DNA from: JBGTGG01 sp964398945
GTDB lineage: Bacteria; Bacteroidota; Bacteroidia; Cytophagales; Cyclobacteriaceae
Assembly (NCBI GenBank): GCA_964398945.1
Contig: CAYNOT010000001.1
Coordinates: forward strand, 248,001 to 312,000
Length of the DNA: 64,000 nt
Direction of reading: 5' to 3'
Under the pieces are notes generated by a model. That model made no database searches. It was not told the origin of the DNA and saw only the letters and a program-made list of their open reading frames with translations. A program made the position numbers and the translations under genes. Below are positions 26,660 to 36,261 of this stretch, in pieces; positions within the stretch are counted from its first letter, which is position 1, and the number at the start of each line of letters is the position of its first letter.

Positions 26660-26779
26660 AATTAAAAATGTTAAAGGTTGCTCATTCGATAACCACCATG
26701 ATTACCGTTGCAAAAGTCGCATACCCTTAGCAGAATGAATTTGCAGTTTAGGCCAAATATCTGATCATTTGGCCCACGT

Positions 26780-27643
26780 TTAGGAAATTGGTATAGCTGT
26801 ATGCTGTTGGCGATACTGCTGCGGAGGCAAGTCGTATTGTTTTTTAAAACAACGAATAAAATGTGAGACGGTCTCAAAGCCTGATCTGTAGGCCACCTCG
26901 CTAATACTTTCTTCAGTATTCAATAAAAGTATCCGCGAATATCCAAGGCGCATTTCAATCAACCATTTGCTGAGTGATGTCCCGAAAGCATTTTGAAAAT
27001 CACGTTTGAAACTGGAGACACTCCGATTGGTTAATTGTGCAAAATCCTGTTGTTGCAAAGGATACAGATAATTTTCCATCATTACCTGCTTGAGGTTTGT
27101 GCTGTCTTCCTTTGCCAGCGAAAAGAAGTAAGCTGTTAGCTCAGGATTGAGGCTATTGGTGATAACTTGCAGGATCAACTCTTTAAATTTTATAAGGAGC
27201 AAGTGTTTAGAGGGATTGTTTTGATTTAGAAAATAACCAATCATGGATTCAAAATAGAGTTTAAGGCCCAAGTCCATCCTCAATCGTAAAACGTTGGATT
27301 GACTTTCATGGAATCGATTCGTGCTTTCCGATTCCAATATTACTTTTCTTATAAAATCATCGGGAATAAAGAAAAGCAAAGCGCAAAATTGTTCTTCATA
27401 GGAATTCAATATTGAATGCGCGCCCTTTTTACAAAATATGGCATCCCCAGCCTTTACCGCGAATTCCGCTTCCGGTGTCATCCATGTCTTCTTACCACTT
27501 TGGATGAAGGCGAGGTAATTGTGTTGGGACCAGATATCACTGCGCACATCCCCCGGCAAACATTGGTATTCAACAAACAGAAGGCCATCACATTCAAGTT
27601 TATTGAAATGGGTTTTCAGGTTAAACTCGTATAGATTGGTCAT
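26780..27643 (-). CDS. AraC-family transcriptional regulator
   Basis: A 287-residue regulator. The N-terminal half has a cupin-like fold (FIQSGKKTWMTPEAEFAVKAGDAIF near 48-72) and the C-terminal 100 residues carry two helix-turn-helix units, with SVSFKRDFQNAFG-like and ISEVAYRSGFETVSHFIRCF segments typical of AraC/XylS. The ligand is unknown. Its likely target is the methyltransferase gene next door, by position only. Confidence 0.9.
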   Translation of the reverse strand: MTNLYEFNLKTHFNKLECDGLLFVEYQCLPGDVRSDIWSQHNYLAFIQSGKKTWMTPEAEFAVKAGDAIFCKKGAHSILNSYEEQFCALLFFIPDDFIRKVILESESTNRFHESQSNVLRLRMDLGLKLYFESMIGYFLNQNNPSKHLLLIKFKELILQVITNSLNPELTAYFFSLAKEDSTNLKQVMMENYLYPLQQQDFAQLTNRSVSSFKRDFQNAFGTSLSKWLIEMRLGYSRILLLNTEESISEVAYRSGFETVSHFIRCFKKQYDLPPQQYRQQHTAIPIS

Positions 27644-27782
27644 CGGTGTGTTCTAAATGGAAGTCCTGGTATCATAGTAGTTTTTATGCAATCTTTTTAC
27701 AACGGTTAATCAAGATTTAAGTTTTGACAATTATCAATTAGGGTTTACTTCTCGAAAACAAACCATGTTTTTCGATCAGATA

Positions 27783-27795
27783 GGGTGACTCACCC
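27783..27795. promoter_or_regulatory. Palindrome GGGTGACTCACCC between divergent regulator genes
   Basis: A perfect 6-bp inverted repeat around a central C, 80 bases before the PadR start and 140 bases before the AraC start. It is a candidate operator for either regulator; nothing else supports it. Confidence 0.4.
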
Positions 27796-27874
27796 AATGT
27801 TGGCATTTTTTGTGATTTCCAAAACCATATTTCAATTATCACGTATCATTTTATACATTTAGGAAATTTGAATC

Positions 27875-28213
27875 ATGAAGGGTACATTCATTGGGGAATT
27901 TGAAGAACTTGTTTTGCTTACAATTGCCGTTCTGGATAAGCAAGCTTATGGGATATCAATAAAAGAAGAGATCAAGAAGAAGGCAAAAAGAAACCCGAGT
28001 ATAGGTGCACTCCACTCTTCATTCAAACGCCTCGAAGAAAAAGGTTTTATCAAATCGCACCTTGGTGAAGAAACCCCCGAACGTGGGGGCAGACGAAAAC
28101 TTTATTATACCTTAACGAATGCTGGCATCAAAGCCTTGAACCGGTCACGTGAATTGCGCAACTCCATGTGGGACGCTATACCGCAAATGATTCTTGATAT
28201 TAAGAAATCATGA
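27875..28213 (+). CDS. PadR-family transcriptional regulator
   Basis: A 112-residue winged-helix regulator with the PadR pattern: ELVLLTIAVLDKQAYGISI, then GALHSSFKRLEEKGFIKS for the recognition and wing region, and GGRRKLYYTLTNAG. Its stop overlaps the permease start by four bases. PadR genes in front of FtsX-type permeases are common in Bacteroidota, and here translational coupling is direct. Confidence 0.92.
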   Translation: MKGTFIGEFEELVLLTIAVLDKQAYGISIKEEIKKKAKRNPSIGALHSSFKRLEEKGFIKSHLGEETPERGGRRKLYYTLTNAGIKALNRSRELRNSMWDAIPQMILDIKKS

Positions 28214-30798
28214 AACATCAAACTTCTTTGCCCGCTTTGCTCATTCGAATTGTCAATCGGTGGTGCGATGCAAAAAAAGCGGAATATCTTTTAGGTGATC
28301 TTGAGGAGATGTTTGCATTGCGTGCAATAGAAAAACCATTGTCTGCCCGTATTTTTATTTGGTTCGATTTCCTGAGCCTTCTTTCCAATGGAGTCTTAAA
28401 ACCTTCTTTCATTATTTTCTTTAATACTATGATCTTTCAAAACTATTTCACCATTGCCACACGATCGTTGCTCAAGCAACGTGTCCACTCCACCATCAAC
28501 ATCATCGGCCTTTCCGTTGGGCTTTCCATTAGCTTGCTCATCGCACTCTTTGTTGTCAACGAATTGAGCTATGACCGCTTTCATGAAAAATCAGACCAGG
28601 TTTACCTGCTCCCGATGACCTGGCACTTTGGTGGAACAGAATTACCGACAGGATCAAACTGCTCAGCAGGTGGCCCTTTTATGAAAGAAGCTTTTCCACA
28701 GGTTGAAAGTTTTGCAAGGATTACAGGCACTTCCAAATCATTTTATAAAGGTGATGTGATCGTTAGGGAAGAAAATGGATTCTTTGCCGACTCCACATTC
28801 CTTTCCATTTTAACTTTTCCACTATTGACGGGAAACGAGGAAGAAGCGCTGGTGGCACCGAATAGCATTGTGCTTACAAAGAAAACGGCAGCAAAATATT
28901 TCGGTGAAAACTGGCAGGATGCCGTGGGTGAAACAGTACGTGATACAAACGGGAAGTTGTACACCGTTACCGGGATTGCAGCAGATGTACCTTCCAATTC
29001 CCATATTCAATTTGATTATCTCATTTCCTTTAGTTCGCGAAGTGATGCAACTTCACCAAACTGGGACAATAGTCAATTCAGGACTTACTTGTTAATGAAT
29101 TCAAATGCCGCTATCGAGGGGATTAAGGAAAGTATCCCGGACGAACTTGATAAGAAATATGGAAAAGGGGCAAGCGAAGTTGTGGCCTTGGATTTAGTGC
29201 CATTAAAAGACCTTTATTTGTCCAACGACAAATATCCCATTCCCAACACCAGTGATATTTTTTACATCAAATTATTTTCGATCATCGCGTTGATGGTAAT
29301 TGTGATTGCCACTGTCAACTATATCAACTTATCTACTTCACGCTCTATGGAGCGCGCGCTGGAAGTTGGTGTTCGAAAAGCAATGGGGGCAAACAAGCAA
29401 CAATTGGTTTTTCAATTCATGACGGAGTCAGTGATGATAACGGGTTTGTCATTGCTCCTTGCATTTGGAATTGCCCGGATGTTGCTCCCTTTCTTTAATG
29501 CGATCGCTGGCAAAACCCTGTTGTTTGGAAGCTTTTTCAATCCATCAAATGTGTTGATGATAATTGCTTTCGCACTAACAATCAGCTTGCTGTCCGGGGT
29601 TTATCCGGCCCTGGTTGTTTCAGGGTATAATCCCGTTCGGGCTATGAAAGGGAAGTTAACACGTACTTCCTCAGGTATTCAACTGCGTAAATTTCTGGTG
29701 GTGCTCCAGTTTGGGATTTCTATTGTACTGATCATTTGCACACTTACCGTCTCATCGCAGATGAAGTACATCAAGGAAATAGAGCTTGGGTTTGAAAAAG
29801 ATAAATTGGTTTCAATAAGCCTTGATAGTATTTCACGCTCACGTGTAAATCTTTTTAAGAATGCGGTAGCAGCAGAACCCTGGATCAAAGGCATTGCTTC
29901 CTCTACCCAATTGCCCATTCGCTTGTCATTCGAAACAAAAATCAATGTTAAAGGTGGATTGGACGAAGACAACCGGTTGATAAAAGTGTGGGGAACGGAC
30001 AAAGACTTCTTACAAACAACAGGGTTAACGCTGTTGCATGGAGAGGCCTTTTCACCCACCTCCCCGGAAGGTGAATGGCAAATAATTTTGAACGAGTCCG
30101 CATTGTCATTTTTTGATTGGTCGGCAGAAGAAGCACTCAATAAAGAAGTAACTTTTTGGGGAACAAGCGGAAAAGTAAAAGGCATTGTAAAAGACTTCTA
30201 CTTTTCATCGGTTCATAATCAGATAAGTCCACTGGTGATTTTTACAGGGGGCGACAATTCATCCCATACCATGATGCTTGTCAATTCATCAGCGCCTCCC
30301 AAAGAAACGATTGCAAAACTGGAACAGCATTGGAAGGCCATCAACCCGGATGCTCCGTTTGTCCTTGAATTTGTAGACGAGCACTATGGAATAATGTATG
30401 AAAAAGAAACACGTCTTGGATATATCATTAACATCTTCGCGGTGCTTGCAATTTTTATTTCGGGCTTAGGCTTATTTGGACTCGCATCGTATACGATTGG
30501 TTTACGCACCAAAGAACTTGGTGTTCGCAAAGTTTTAGGGGCATCCGGCAACCAACTACTCATGATGGTTTCAAAAGATTTTTTAAAGTTGGTGTTGATT
30601 GCATTCGTGTTGGCAATACCGGTAAGTTATTATTTTATGCAGGATTGGTTGGCGCGTTTCGCTTATAAGGTAGGTTTCAGTTGGATCCTTGTTGGTGTAT
30701 CAGGAGTGTTTGCGATTTTCATAGCAACCTGCACGGTTGCCTATCATTCCCGGCAAGTGACAAAGAATAACCCCGTTGATAGTTTAAGGAATGAGTAG
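28210..30798 (+). CDS. FtsX/MacB-type ABC transporter permease with N-terminal prefix domain
   Basis: An 862-residue membrane protein. Residues 1-75 are a soluble prefix domain (RWCDAKKAEYLLGDLEEMF) found only in PadR-linked permeases of this type. Then come two FtsX modules: a membrane helix near 100, a large periplasmic MacB-like domain and three helices near 360-475, repeated in the second half (helices near 495, 735, 785, 825). The loops YNPVRAMKG and TKNNPVDSLRNE match the family ends. No ATPase gene is adjacent, so it must recruit one from elsewhere or act as a sensor. The substrate is unknown. Confidence 0.9.
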   Translation: MKHQTSLPALLIRIVNRWCDAKKAEYLLGDLEEMFALRAIEKPLSARIFIWFDFLSLLSNGVLKPSFIIFFNTMIFQNYFTIATRSLLKQRVHSTINIIGLSVGLSISLLIALFVVNELSYDRFHEKSDQVYLLPMTWHFGGTELPTGSNCSAGGPFMKEAFPQVESFARITGTSKSFYKGDVIVREENGFFADSTFLSILTFPLLTGNEEEALVAPNSIVLTKKTAAKYFGENWQDAVGETVRDTNGKLYTVTGIAADVPSNSHIQFDYLISFSSRSDATSPNWDNSQFRTYLLMNSNAAIEGIKESIPDELDKKYGKGASEVVALDLVPLKDLYLSNDKYPIPNTSDIFYIKLFSIIALMVIVIATVNYINLSTSRSMERALEVGVRKAMGANKQQLVFQFMTESVMITGLSLLLAFGIARMLLPFFNAIAGKTLLFGSFFNPSNVLMIIAFALTISLLSGVYPALVVSGYNPVRAMKGKLTRTSSGIQLRKFLVVLQFGISIVLIICTLTVSSQMKYIKEIELGFEKDKLVSISLDSISRSRVNLFKNAVAAEPWIKGIASSTQLPIRLSFETKINVKGGLDEDNRLIKVWGTDKDFLQTTGLTLLHGEAFSPTSPEGEWQIILNESALSFFDWSAEEALNKEVTFWGTSGKVKGIVKDFYFSSVHNQISPLVIFTGGDNSSHTMMLVNSSAPPKETIAKLEQHWKAINPDAPFVLEFVDEHYGIMYEKETRLGYIINIFAVLAIFISGLGLFGLASYTIGLRTKELGVRKVLGASGNQLLMMVSKDFLKLVLIAFVLAIPVSYYFMQDWLARFAYKVGFSWILVGVSGVFAIFIATCTVAYHSRQVTKNNPVDSLRNE

Positions 30799-30817
30799 TG
30801 GTGGGGTTCGTTAATTG

Positions 30818-30845
30818 CTCAGAGTTCTCCACCGGTAACTCTGAG
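30818..30845 (+). repeat. Inverted repeat CTCAGAGTT/AACTCTGAG
   Basis: A perfect 9-bp stem with a 10-base loop, 20 bases after the permease stop. There is no T-run behind it, so it is a weak terminator candidate or a mobile-element scar. The rest of 30799-31027 shows no gene. Confidence 0.5.
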
Positions 30846-31027
30846 CGGGTTCCAAATCCGAGCACGAACGCTGAGGCACTCCAAACTTAAATATTTATAA
30901 TGACCTCTTCCGCCATTTGAAGAAAATCAACTACCCACTCTATGAAACCTGACCAAAAATCCCATCAAACCTTGCACGCGAGTGTGGATATCTGGTAAAG
31001 TCATTATTTTTGCGCAAAAAACAATTA

Positions 31028-32575
31028 ATGAGGGCCACTTTTCTATCCGTTTGCCTATTTCTTTCATTTTCAGTATTCAGTCAGGATTCACTGGTTTATT
31101 TAAGAGAGGTTCAGTTCGATTCTCCATTTGAAAAAGATGTAATTGAGAGCTTTCTAACAAAAAGAACAGCAGATTTCTTTGATCTTTTTATGTCGAATGG
31201 CCATTTGCTCTCCTCCTCTAAAATTGAAAGCGAAAAGGTTAAATTCTATGAATTTATTCCGCAATTGAATTTGGCTAAATATGAGGGTAAAAAGAATGAC
31301 AAGAAAATAAAGGTGATATACGATGGCGTCCACAAAAAATACTTCTCGAAATTTAGCGAAACGGCCGATTTCGAAGAAATATTCGTTAATGGAACGTTTA
31401 ATACCACTTCCGCTTCAGCTTTGTTTGCGCTCATTCTCGAAAAAGAAAACATCCCGTACATGGTGAAGGAGGAATCTGGCAATATTTATCTAATTGCATA
31501 TCCAAAATCCGACAGGATCATTCTTAAACCCGATGCAGGACAAGTTGTCCAATCCTTTGATCCTGTTTTTAAGCAAGCCTTCATTAATAAATTGAAGGAA
31601 CAAAAAATCATTAGCAGCAAAGAAGCAACCGGGATGGATGTTAATACGCTCTTTGATAAATATTATTTTGGAACGCACTATGATGTAACACTAACAAACC
31701 TTGTTGGTATCCAGTATATGAACGGAGCGGCTTTAGAGCTCCAATCTCAAAATTTGAAACGCGCTTATCAGCAAATGGAAAAAGCATATCTTTTCTTTCC
31801 TTCCGAAAGAACAAGCTACCTCATGTTCCAAATTGCTACCGAGCACTTGAGCACAATGGAAGTAAAGAATGCAGATCATGCCCGATTACTTGCCAAAGTT
31901 TCCAGGTTTTCCCGATATGGAGTAACTACTGATATGATTGAAGGCGAATTCAGAATGGTGATTCAAAAATTATTGTTCGAAAAAAGTGATATCGAAAAAT
32001 TGACCATTTATTTTGAGACCCTGCAGGAAATTTTAAAATCAGATGAGCTTAAGAAAAAGATTTCCTATTTATATAATTATGAGGTAGGTAGATTTTACCA
32101 TAGTCAAGGAAAATATGTAAAAGCGCTTCCGTATTTTGAAGAAACAATTAAAGTCAATGACTCAAGCCAGGATGCGCTGAGTGCTTTTATTGGCACCTTG
32201 ATACAAGCAGTGGGCAATGATAATTTAAAAATTATCACTGATTTCAATAAATATGCAGAAGCCTATCCAATCTTAACTGAAAACAACAATTTCAATTCAA
32301 TATTGGCAGCCGCGTATTTAATCCAATTTGGAATGGAGTATGACTTAGGAAATCCTACTATGGGAGCGAAGTATCAATCAACATTTGAAACAATGTTTGA
32401 AAAAAATCCAACCCTACAAATTGATCCCAGGGCCATTGGAAATGTCTATTCAATTGTTGCTGTCTATTACTATCGAAAAGGGCAAACCTCAAAAGCCAAG
32501 GCAATCATTGAAAAGGGGTTGACCTATGCCCCCACTAGTTATGAACTCCAATCAAGAAAGCGAATGATAAATTAA
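31028..32575 (+). CDS. Secreted protein with TPR-like repeats, unknown function
   Basis: A 515-residue protein with a signal peptide (residues 1-18, ends VFSQ). The first 200 residues are not recognised. From about 240 helical repeats of TPR type appear: KRAYQQMEKAYLFFPSE, then NYEVGRFYHSQGKYVKALPYFEETIKVN and YYRKGQTSKAKAIIEKGLTYAP. Such repeats bind other proteins, so it may be a periplasmic scaffold. The ATG at 31028 fits the signal; a TTG six codons upstream overlaps a perfect -7 box at 31005-31012. Its stop overlaps the convergent gene's stop by four bases. Confidence 0.65.
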   Translation: MRATFLSVCLFLSFSVFSQDSLVYLREVQFDSPFEKDVIESFLTKRTADFFDLFMSNGHLLSSSKIESEKVKFYEFIPQLNLAKYEGKKNDKKIKVIYDGVHKKYFSKFSETADFEEIFVNGTFNTTSASALFALILEKENIPYMVKEESGNIYLIAYPKSDRIILKPDAGQVVQSFDPVFKQAFINKLKEQKIISSKEATGMDVNTLFDKYYFGTHYDVTLTNLVGIQYMNGAALELQSQNLKRAYQQMEKAYLFFPSERTSYLMFQIATEHLSTMEVKNADHARLLAKVSRFSRYGVTTDMIEGEFRMVIQKLLFEKSDIEKLTIYFETLQEILKSDELKKKISYLYNYEVGRFYHSQGKYVKALPYFEETIKVNDSSQDALSAFIGTLIQAVGNDNLKIITDFNKYAEAYPILTENNNFNSILAAAYLIQFGMEYDLGNPTMGAKYQSTFETMFEKNPTLQIDPRAIGNVYSIVAVYYYRKGQTSKAKAIIEKGLTYAPTSYELQSRKRMIN

Positions 32576-33327
32576 CGATTTTCAATTGCCATGTTATATT
32601 TTTTCTGAGTGATATAATAGTTGCCTTGAATTGTTTTTACCTTGGCAATGAAATTGAACTCTTGCATCATATACGCTCCCATCGGCAAAAAGAATTCAAG
32701 TTCAGCAATCCCATTGGAAGATGTATAGATAAAGTCTTTCATTTCCGGGCATCCATCAGCAGTGATCTTTCCTTCAAAAAATTGCACATTTTTATTTTTA
32801 TCAGACATAGTAAGTCTAAGAATATACTTTCCATCCTTCAGTAAAGTATTCACGGAAGTAATTGTAATGGTTGGGTATTTTGTTTTTACTTTTCCTTGGG
32901 TAGTGTATTCAATAAGGCCTGTGCATGGGTCTCCATTAAAATAAGGTGCTTCAGAGGTTATCTTTCCGTTCTCCCTATATTTTTTTAACACCCCATGGAT
33001 TGTATCATTCACATAGGGTGTCTCCATATAAATCTTTCCACTTTCGAAGTATCTTTTTGCAAGACCTTCCTTTTTACCAACCTTATATTCGATCTCCCTG
33101 AATAAGACACCTGTCGGATAAAACTCCTTCGCAAGCCCTTCCTTTTTTCCGTCTTTGTAGTTTATTTCTGCCCTTACACTTCCGTCCTTATAATAGGCTT
33201 TAACTGTCCCGTTTTCAACCTTTTCAGTTTTGTTATCCTCGCTTTTACCTGATGGATCATTTCTTTCAAAATTGATACAAGATGATACTACTAACAGGAG
33301 TGCAAATTTGATTACTCGTAAATACAT
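32572..33327 (-). CDS. Lipoprotein with MORN-like repeats (YwqK-type)
   Basis: A 251-residue lipoprotein: signal ending VVSSC with C17 as lipid site. Residues 40-150 hold five MORN-like repeats of about 23 residues, each with a YxxDG/GxK-x-x-x-GLxKxF pattern, as in the YwqK family that is often labelled a toxin-antitoxin component without clear proof. The C-terminal 100 residues are a beta-rich domain. It should face the periplasm or cell surface. The gene converges on the preceding one with shared stop bases. Confidence 0.75.
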   Translation of the reverse strand: MYLRVIKFALLLVVSSCINFERNDPSGKSEDNKTEKVENGTVKAYYKDGSVRAEINYKDGKKEGLAKEFYPTGVLFREIEYKVGKKEGLAKRYFESGKIYMETPYVNDTIHGVLKKYRENGKITSEAPYFNGDPCTGLIEYTTQGKVKTKYPTITITSVNTLLKDGKYILRLTMSDKNKNVQFFEGKITADGCPEMKDFIYTSSNGIAELEFFLPMGAYMMQEFNFIAKVKTIQGNYYITQKKYNMAIENR

Positions 33328-33348
33328 ATTTCAAAAATTAGGTTTATA

Positions 33349-34143
33349 CTATACTGCTATCGGGGCCTTTATGCCAGGGTGTGCCTGATAATTCTGGATT
33401 TCAAAATCCTCATACTGATAATCAAAAAGTGTATTTGGAATTCGTTTTATTTTTAATGTTGGTACGGCCAACGGCTCGCGCGACAACTGAAGTTTTGCCT
33501 GCTCAATATGATTGCTATATAAATGAGTATCACCTCCCGTCCATACGAATTCACCGGGCCCCAACTCACATTGTTGGGCCACCATATAGGTTAGCAGCGC
33601 ATAGCTGGCAATATTGAAAGGTACGCCCAGGAAATAGTCAGCACTTCGTTGGTACAACTGGCAGGATAATTTTCCATCTGCCACATAAAATTGAAACAAT
33701 GCATGGCACGGAGGCAACGCCATTTTATCTACTTCCGATGGATTCCAGGCGGTAACGATGTGGCGCCTTGAATCGGGTTTGGTTTTAATCTGCTCCAATA
33801 CAAGACTGATCTGATCAATTGCTTGTCCGTTTGGAGTCGGCCAACTTCTCCATTGATGCCCGTACACCGGGCCTAGTTCGCCATTTTCATCCGCCCATTC
33901 GTCCCAAATACTCACACCATTATCGTTGAGGTACTTGATATTGGTATCGCCATTGAGGAACCAAAGCAATTCATAAACGATAGACCGGATATGAAGCTTT
34001 TTAGTAGTTAAAAGTGGGAAACCCTCGCTCAGATCAAAACGCAGTTGCCTTCCAAAAACAGAAGTGGTCCCTGTTCCGGTGCGGTCGGTCTTTTGGGTAC
34101 CGTTATCCAGAATATCCTGCATTAAGTCTAAGTATTGGCGCAT
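33349..34143 (-). CDS. thyA: Thymidylate synthase
   Basis: Methylates dUMP to dTMP with methylenetetrahydrofolate. The 264 residues equal the E. coli length. Catalytic C146 lies in LPPCHALFQFYV; R21 in DRTGTGT, RRHIV and the NIASYALLTYM segment are present, and the C-terminal IKAPIAV is intact. The ATG at 34143 gives MRQYLDLMQDIL; an open frame extends 12 codons upstream without family match. The dCMP deaminase that feeds dUMP is at 60051. Confidence 0.97.
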   Translation of the reverse strand: MRQYLDLMQDILDNGTQKTDRTGTGTTSVFGRQLRFDLSEGFPLLTTKKLHIRSIVYELLWFLNGDTNIKYLNDNGVSIWDEWADENGELGPVYGHQWRSWPTPNGQAIDQISLVLEQIKTKPDSRRHIVTAWNPSEVDKMALPPCHALFQFYVADGKLSCQLYQRSADYFLGVPFNIASYALLTYMVAQQCELGPGEFVWTGGDTHLYSNHIEQAKLQLSREPLAVPTLKIKRIPNTLFDYQYEDFEIQNYQAHPGIKAPIAV

Positions 34144-34287
34144 GTCTTGAATTTTGATGCAAAATCGGTAGTTCAGCAAATAATGCCAAAGAATTGGCCG
34201 ATAGTATTTTCAAGTACAGCAATACAATAACAAAAAAGGATAATAATTCAATAATATGGACATCCTAATCCAGTAATAGCCACTCCC

Positions 34288-34295
34288 TAAATTTG
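34288..34295 (+). promoter_or_regulatory. Candidate -7 box for the phosphatase-glycosyltransferase pair
   Basis: TAAATTTG matches TAnnTTTG exactly, 37 bases before the metallophosphatase ATG. No good -33 TTTG is seen at the usual spacing. Confidence 0.45.
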
Positions 34296-34331
34296 CCTCA
34301 ATGAAAGTGAAGTCCGGTTTTATAAATATAA

Positions 34332-35195
34332 ATGGGTAATCGAAAAAAAAGGAAGCTAGACATTGTAGTACTTTCCGATATCCATTTGGGCACGTATGGC
34401 AGCCATGCCGAAGAATTGCTCAAATACCTCAAAACCATCAATCCTAAAAAAATAATCCTCAATGGGGATATCATTGATATCTGGCAATTCAGTAAAAATT
34501 ATTGGCCCAATGCGCACATGCAGGTTATCAAATATTTAACCGGATGCATGGTAAAAGGAACAAAAGTTGTTTACCTGACCGGCAACCATGATGAGATGCT
34601 CCGCAAGTTTTCGGGTTTCAAACTGGGGTCATTGAAAATCGACAATAAATTATCGCTACGGTTAGGCAAAAAGAAAGTCTGGATTTTCCATGGTGATGTG
34701 TTTGATGTGGCCATGCAGCACGCCAAATGGCTTGCCAAGTTGGGTGCCATCGGATACGATATCCTGATATTGATAAATGCTTTTGTGAACTGGTGGCTCG
34801 TTAAATTCAAAAGGGAAAAAATCTCCTTATCAAAAAGGGTCAAAGACAGCGTGAAATCGGCTGTTAAGTTCATCAATAATTTTGAGCAAACCGTTTCCGA
34901 AATTGCTGTTGAAAATGGTTTCGATTACGTGATTTGCGGCCACATCCACCAACCTGAAATCAAAAAGATCGAAACAAAAAAAGGGTCGGTAATGTATCTG
35001 AATTCGGGCGATTGGGTAGAGAATTTAACGGCCCTTGAATATGATGGGCGCGATTGGAGTATCTACAAGTATGCCGATGACACAAAAGCGAAAGGAATGA
35101 AGCTCAAAAAAAATATTCGCAAAAAGGCAAAGGCCACAAGGGATGATGACGATATCTTCAAAGACCTTATCCAGGATTTCTTGACCGTACGATGA
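34332..35195 (+). CDS. Calcineurin-like phosphatase, LpxH-like (UDP-2,3-diacylglucosamine diphosphatase type)
   Basis: A 287-residue metallophosphatase. Metal motifs are complete: SDIHLG (15-20), LNGDIIDIW, TGNHDEML, the FHGDVFD segment and CGHIHQPE near 218. This set fits the LpxH/YbbF branch, which cleaves UDP-diacylglucosamine in lipid A synthesis, but related members act on other lipids. The C-terminus is a basic helix KKNIRKKAKA that could touch the membrane. It overlaps the following glycosyltransferase gene by four bases (ATGA), so the two products probably act on one glycolipid. Confidence 0.8.
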   Translation: MGNRKKRKLDIVVLSDIHLGTYGSHAEELLKYLKTINPKKIILNGDIIDIWQFSKNYWPNAHMQVIKYLTGCMVKGTKVVYLTGNHDEMLRKFSGFKLGSLKIDNKLSLRLGKKKVWIFHGDVFDVAMQHAKWLAKLGAIGYDILILINAFVNWWLVKFKREKISLSKRVKDSVKSAVKFINNFEQTVSEIAVENGFDYVICGHIHQPEIKKIETKKGSVMYLNSGDWVENLTALEYDGRDWSIYKYADDTKAKGMKLKKNIRKKAKATRDDDDIFKDLIQDFLTVR

Positions 35196-36181
35196 AAATC
35201 TTATACGCAATCCAAGGTACTGGAAACGGTCATATCTCACGCGCAGAAGATATTGTTCCTATTCTAAAAGACTACGGAGAAGTAGACTTGCTGGTGAGTG
35301 GTTCACAATCGGATTTAAAATTGCGATTCCCTGTTAAATACCAATCGAAAGGGTTGAGTTTTTACTTTGGAAAAAAAGGAGGAATTGATTTTATCAAAAC
35401 AATAAAGAACAGTCGTGCCAATGCTGTCCTGAAAGAAATCAACACATTCCCAATCAAAAACTATGATTTGGTAATCAACGACTTTGAACCGATCTCTGCC
35501 TGGGCTGCAAAAAAATACAATGTTCCTTGTGTTTCTTTAAGTCATCAATCTGCCCTCCTTTCAGAAAAAACCCCAAAACCCAAACACTCCGATCGTATTG
35601 GTGATTGGATTTTGAAAAATTATGCACCTGCCCACGCACATGTTGGTTTTCACTTTTCACGGTTTGATGAAAATATTTTTACCCCGGTAATTGGGCAAAC
35701 CATCCGAAAATCAAACCCAACAAATGGAAATCACTATACGGTGTATTTACCTGCGTATGCTGACGAAAAAATCATTCCGCTCTTAAATAAAATCAAAAAT
35801 GCAGAGTGGCAAGTCTTTTCCAAGCGGGCTGCCAAATCTTACCAAATAGGAAATGCATCCATCCATCCGGTCAATAAAATGAAATTCGTTGCCAGTATGG
35901 TTTCTTCAAAAGGTGTATTGTGCGGTGCAGGATTTGAAACCCCTGCTGAAGCGCTCTTTCTCGGAAAAAAACTATTGGTAGTGCCGATGAAAAGCCAATA
36001 CGAACAACACTATAATGCGGCAGCTCTTCAGGAACTTGGAGTGATCGTTATTAAAACGTTGAAAAAAAAACATCTTGATACGATCAATCGTTGGGTAGCC
36101 TCCGATCAACACATCCACATTAATTTTTCAGATACCACACGTGAGGCAGTAGAGCGTGCGTTGGCTTTGGGAAGGCCATGA
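35192..36181 (+). CDS. Glycosyltransferase, GT28/MurG-like fold
   Basis: A 329-residue GT-B type glycosyltransferase. The N-terminal YAIQGTGNGHISRA (residues 5-18) matches the acceptor-side loop of MurG/UGT-like proteins, and the C-terminal SKGVLCGAGFETPAEALFLGKKLLVVPMKSQYEQ is the nucleotide-sugar binding region with the usual GxxxxEA arrangement. Translationally coupled to the phosphatase before it. Donor and acceptor are unknown; a glycolipid product is inferred from the fold and partner. Confidence 0.82.
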   Translation: MKILYAIQGTGNGHISRAEDIVPILKDYGEVDLLVSGSQSDLKLRFPVKYQSKGLSFYFGKKGGIDFIKTIKNSRANAVLKEINTFPIKNYDLVINDFEPISAWAAKKYNVPCVSLSHQSALLSEKTPKPKHSDRIGDWILKNYAPAHAHVGFHFSRFDENIFTPVIGQTIRKSNPTNGNHYTVYLPAYADEKIIPLLNKIKNAEWQVFSKRAAKSYQIGNASIHPVNKMKFVASMVSSKGVLCGAGFETPAEALFLGKKLLVVPMKSQYEQHYNAAALQELGVIVIKTLKKKHLDTINRWVASDQHIHINFSDTTREAVERALALGRP

Positions 36182-36261
36182 TGCTTCAAATTTAATATCA
36201 ATATCACGTTCACGTAATACCCGCACACTACTTTAGTTACTATTAAGTAAGGTTCTGTGGG

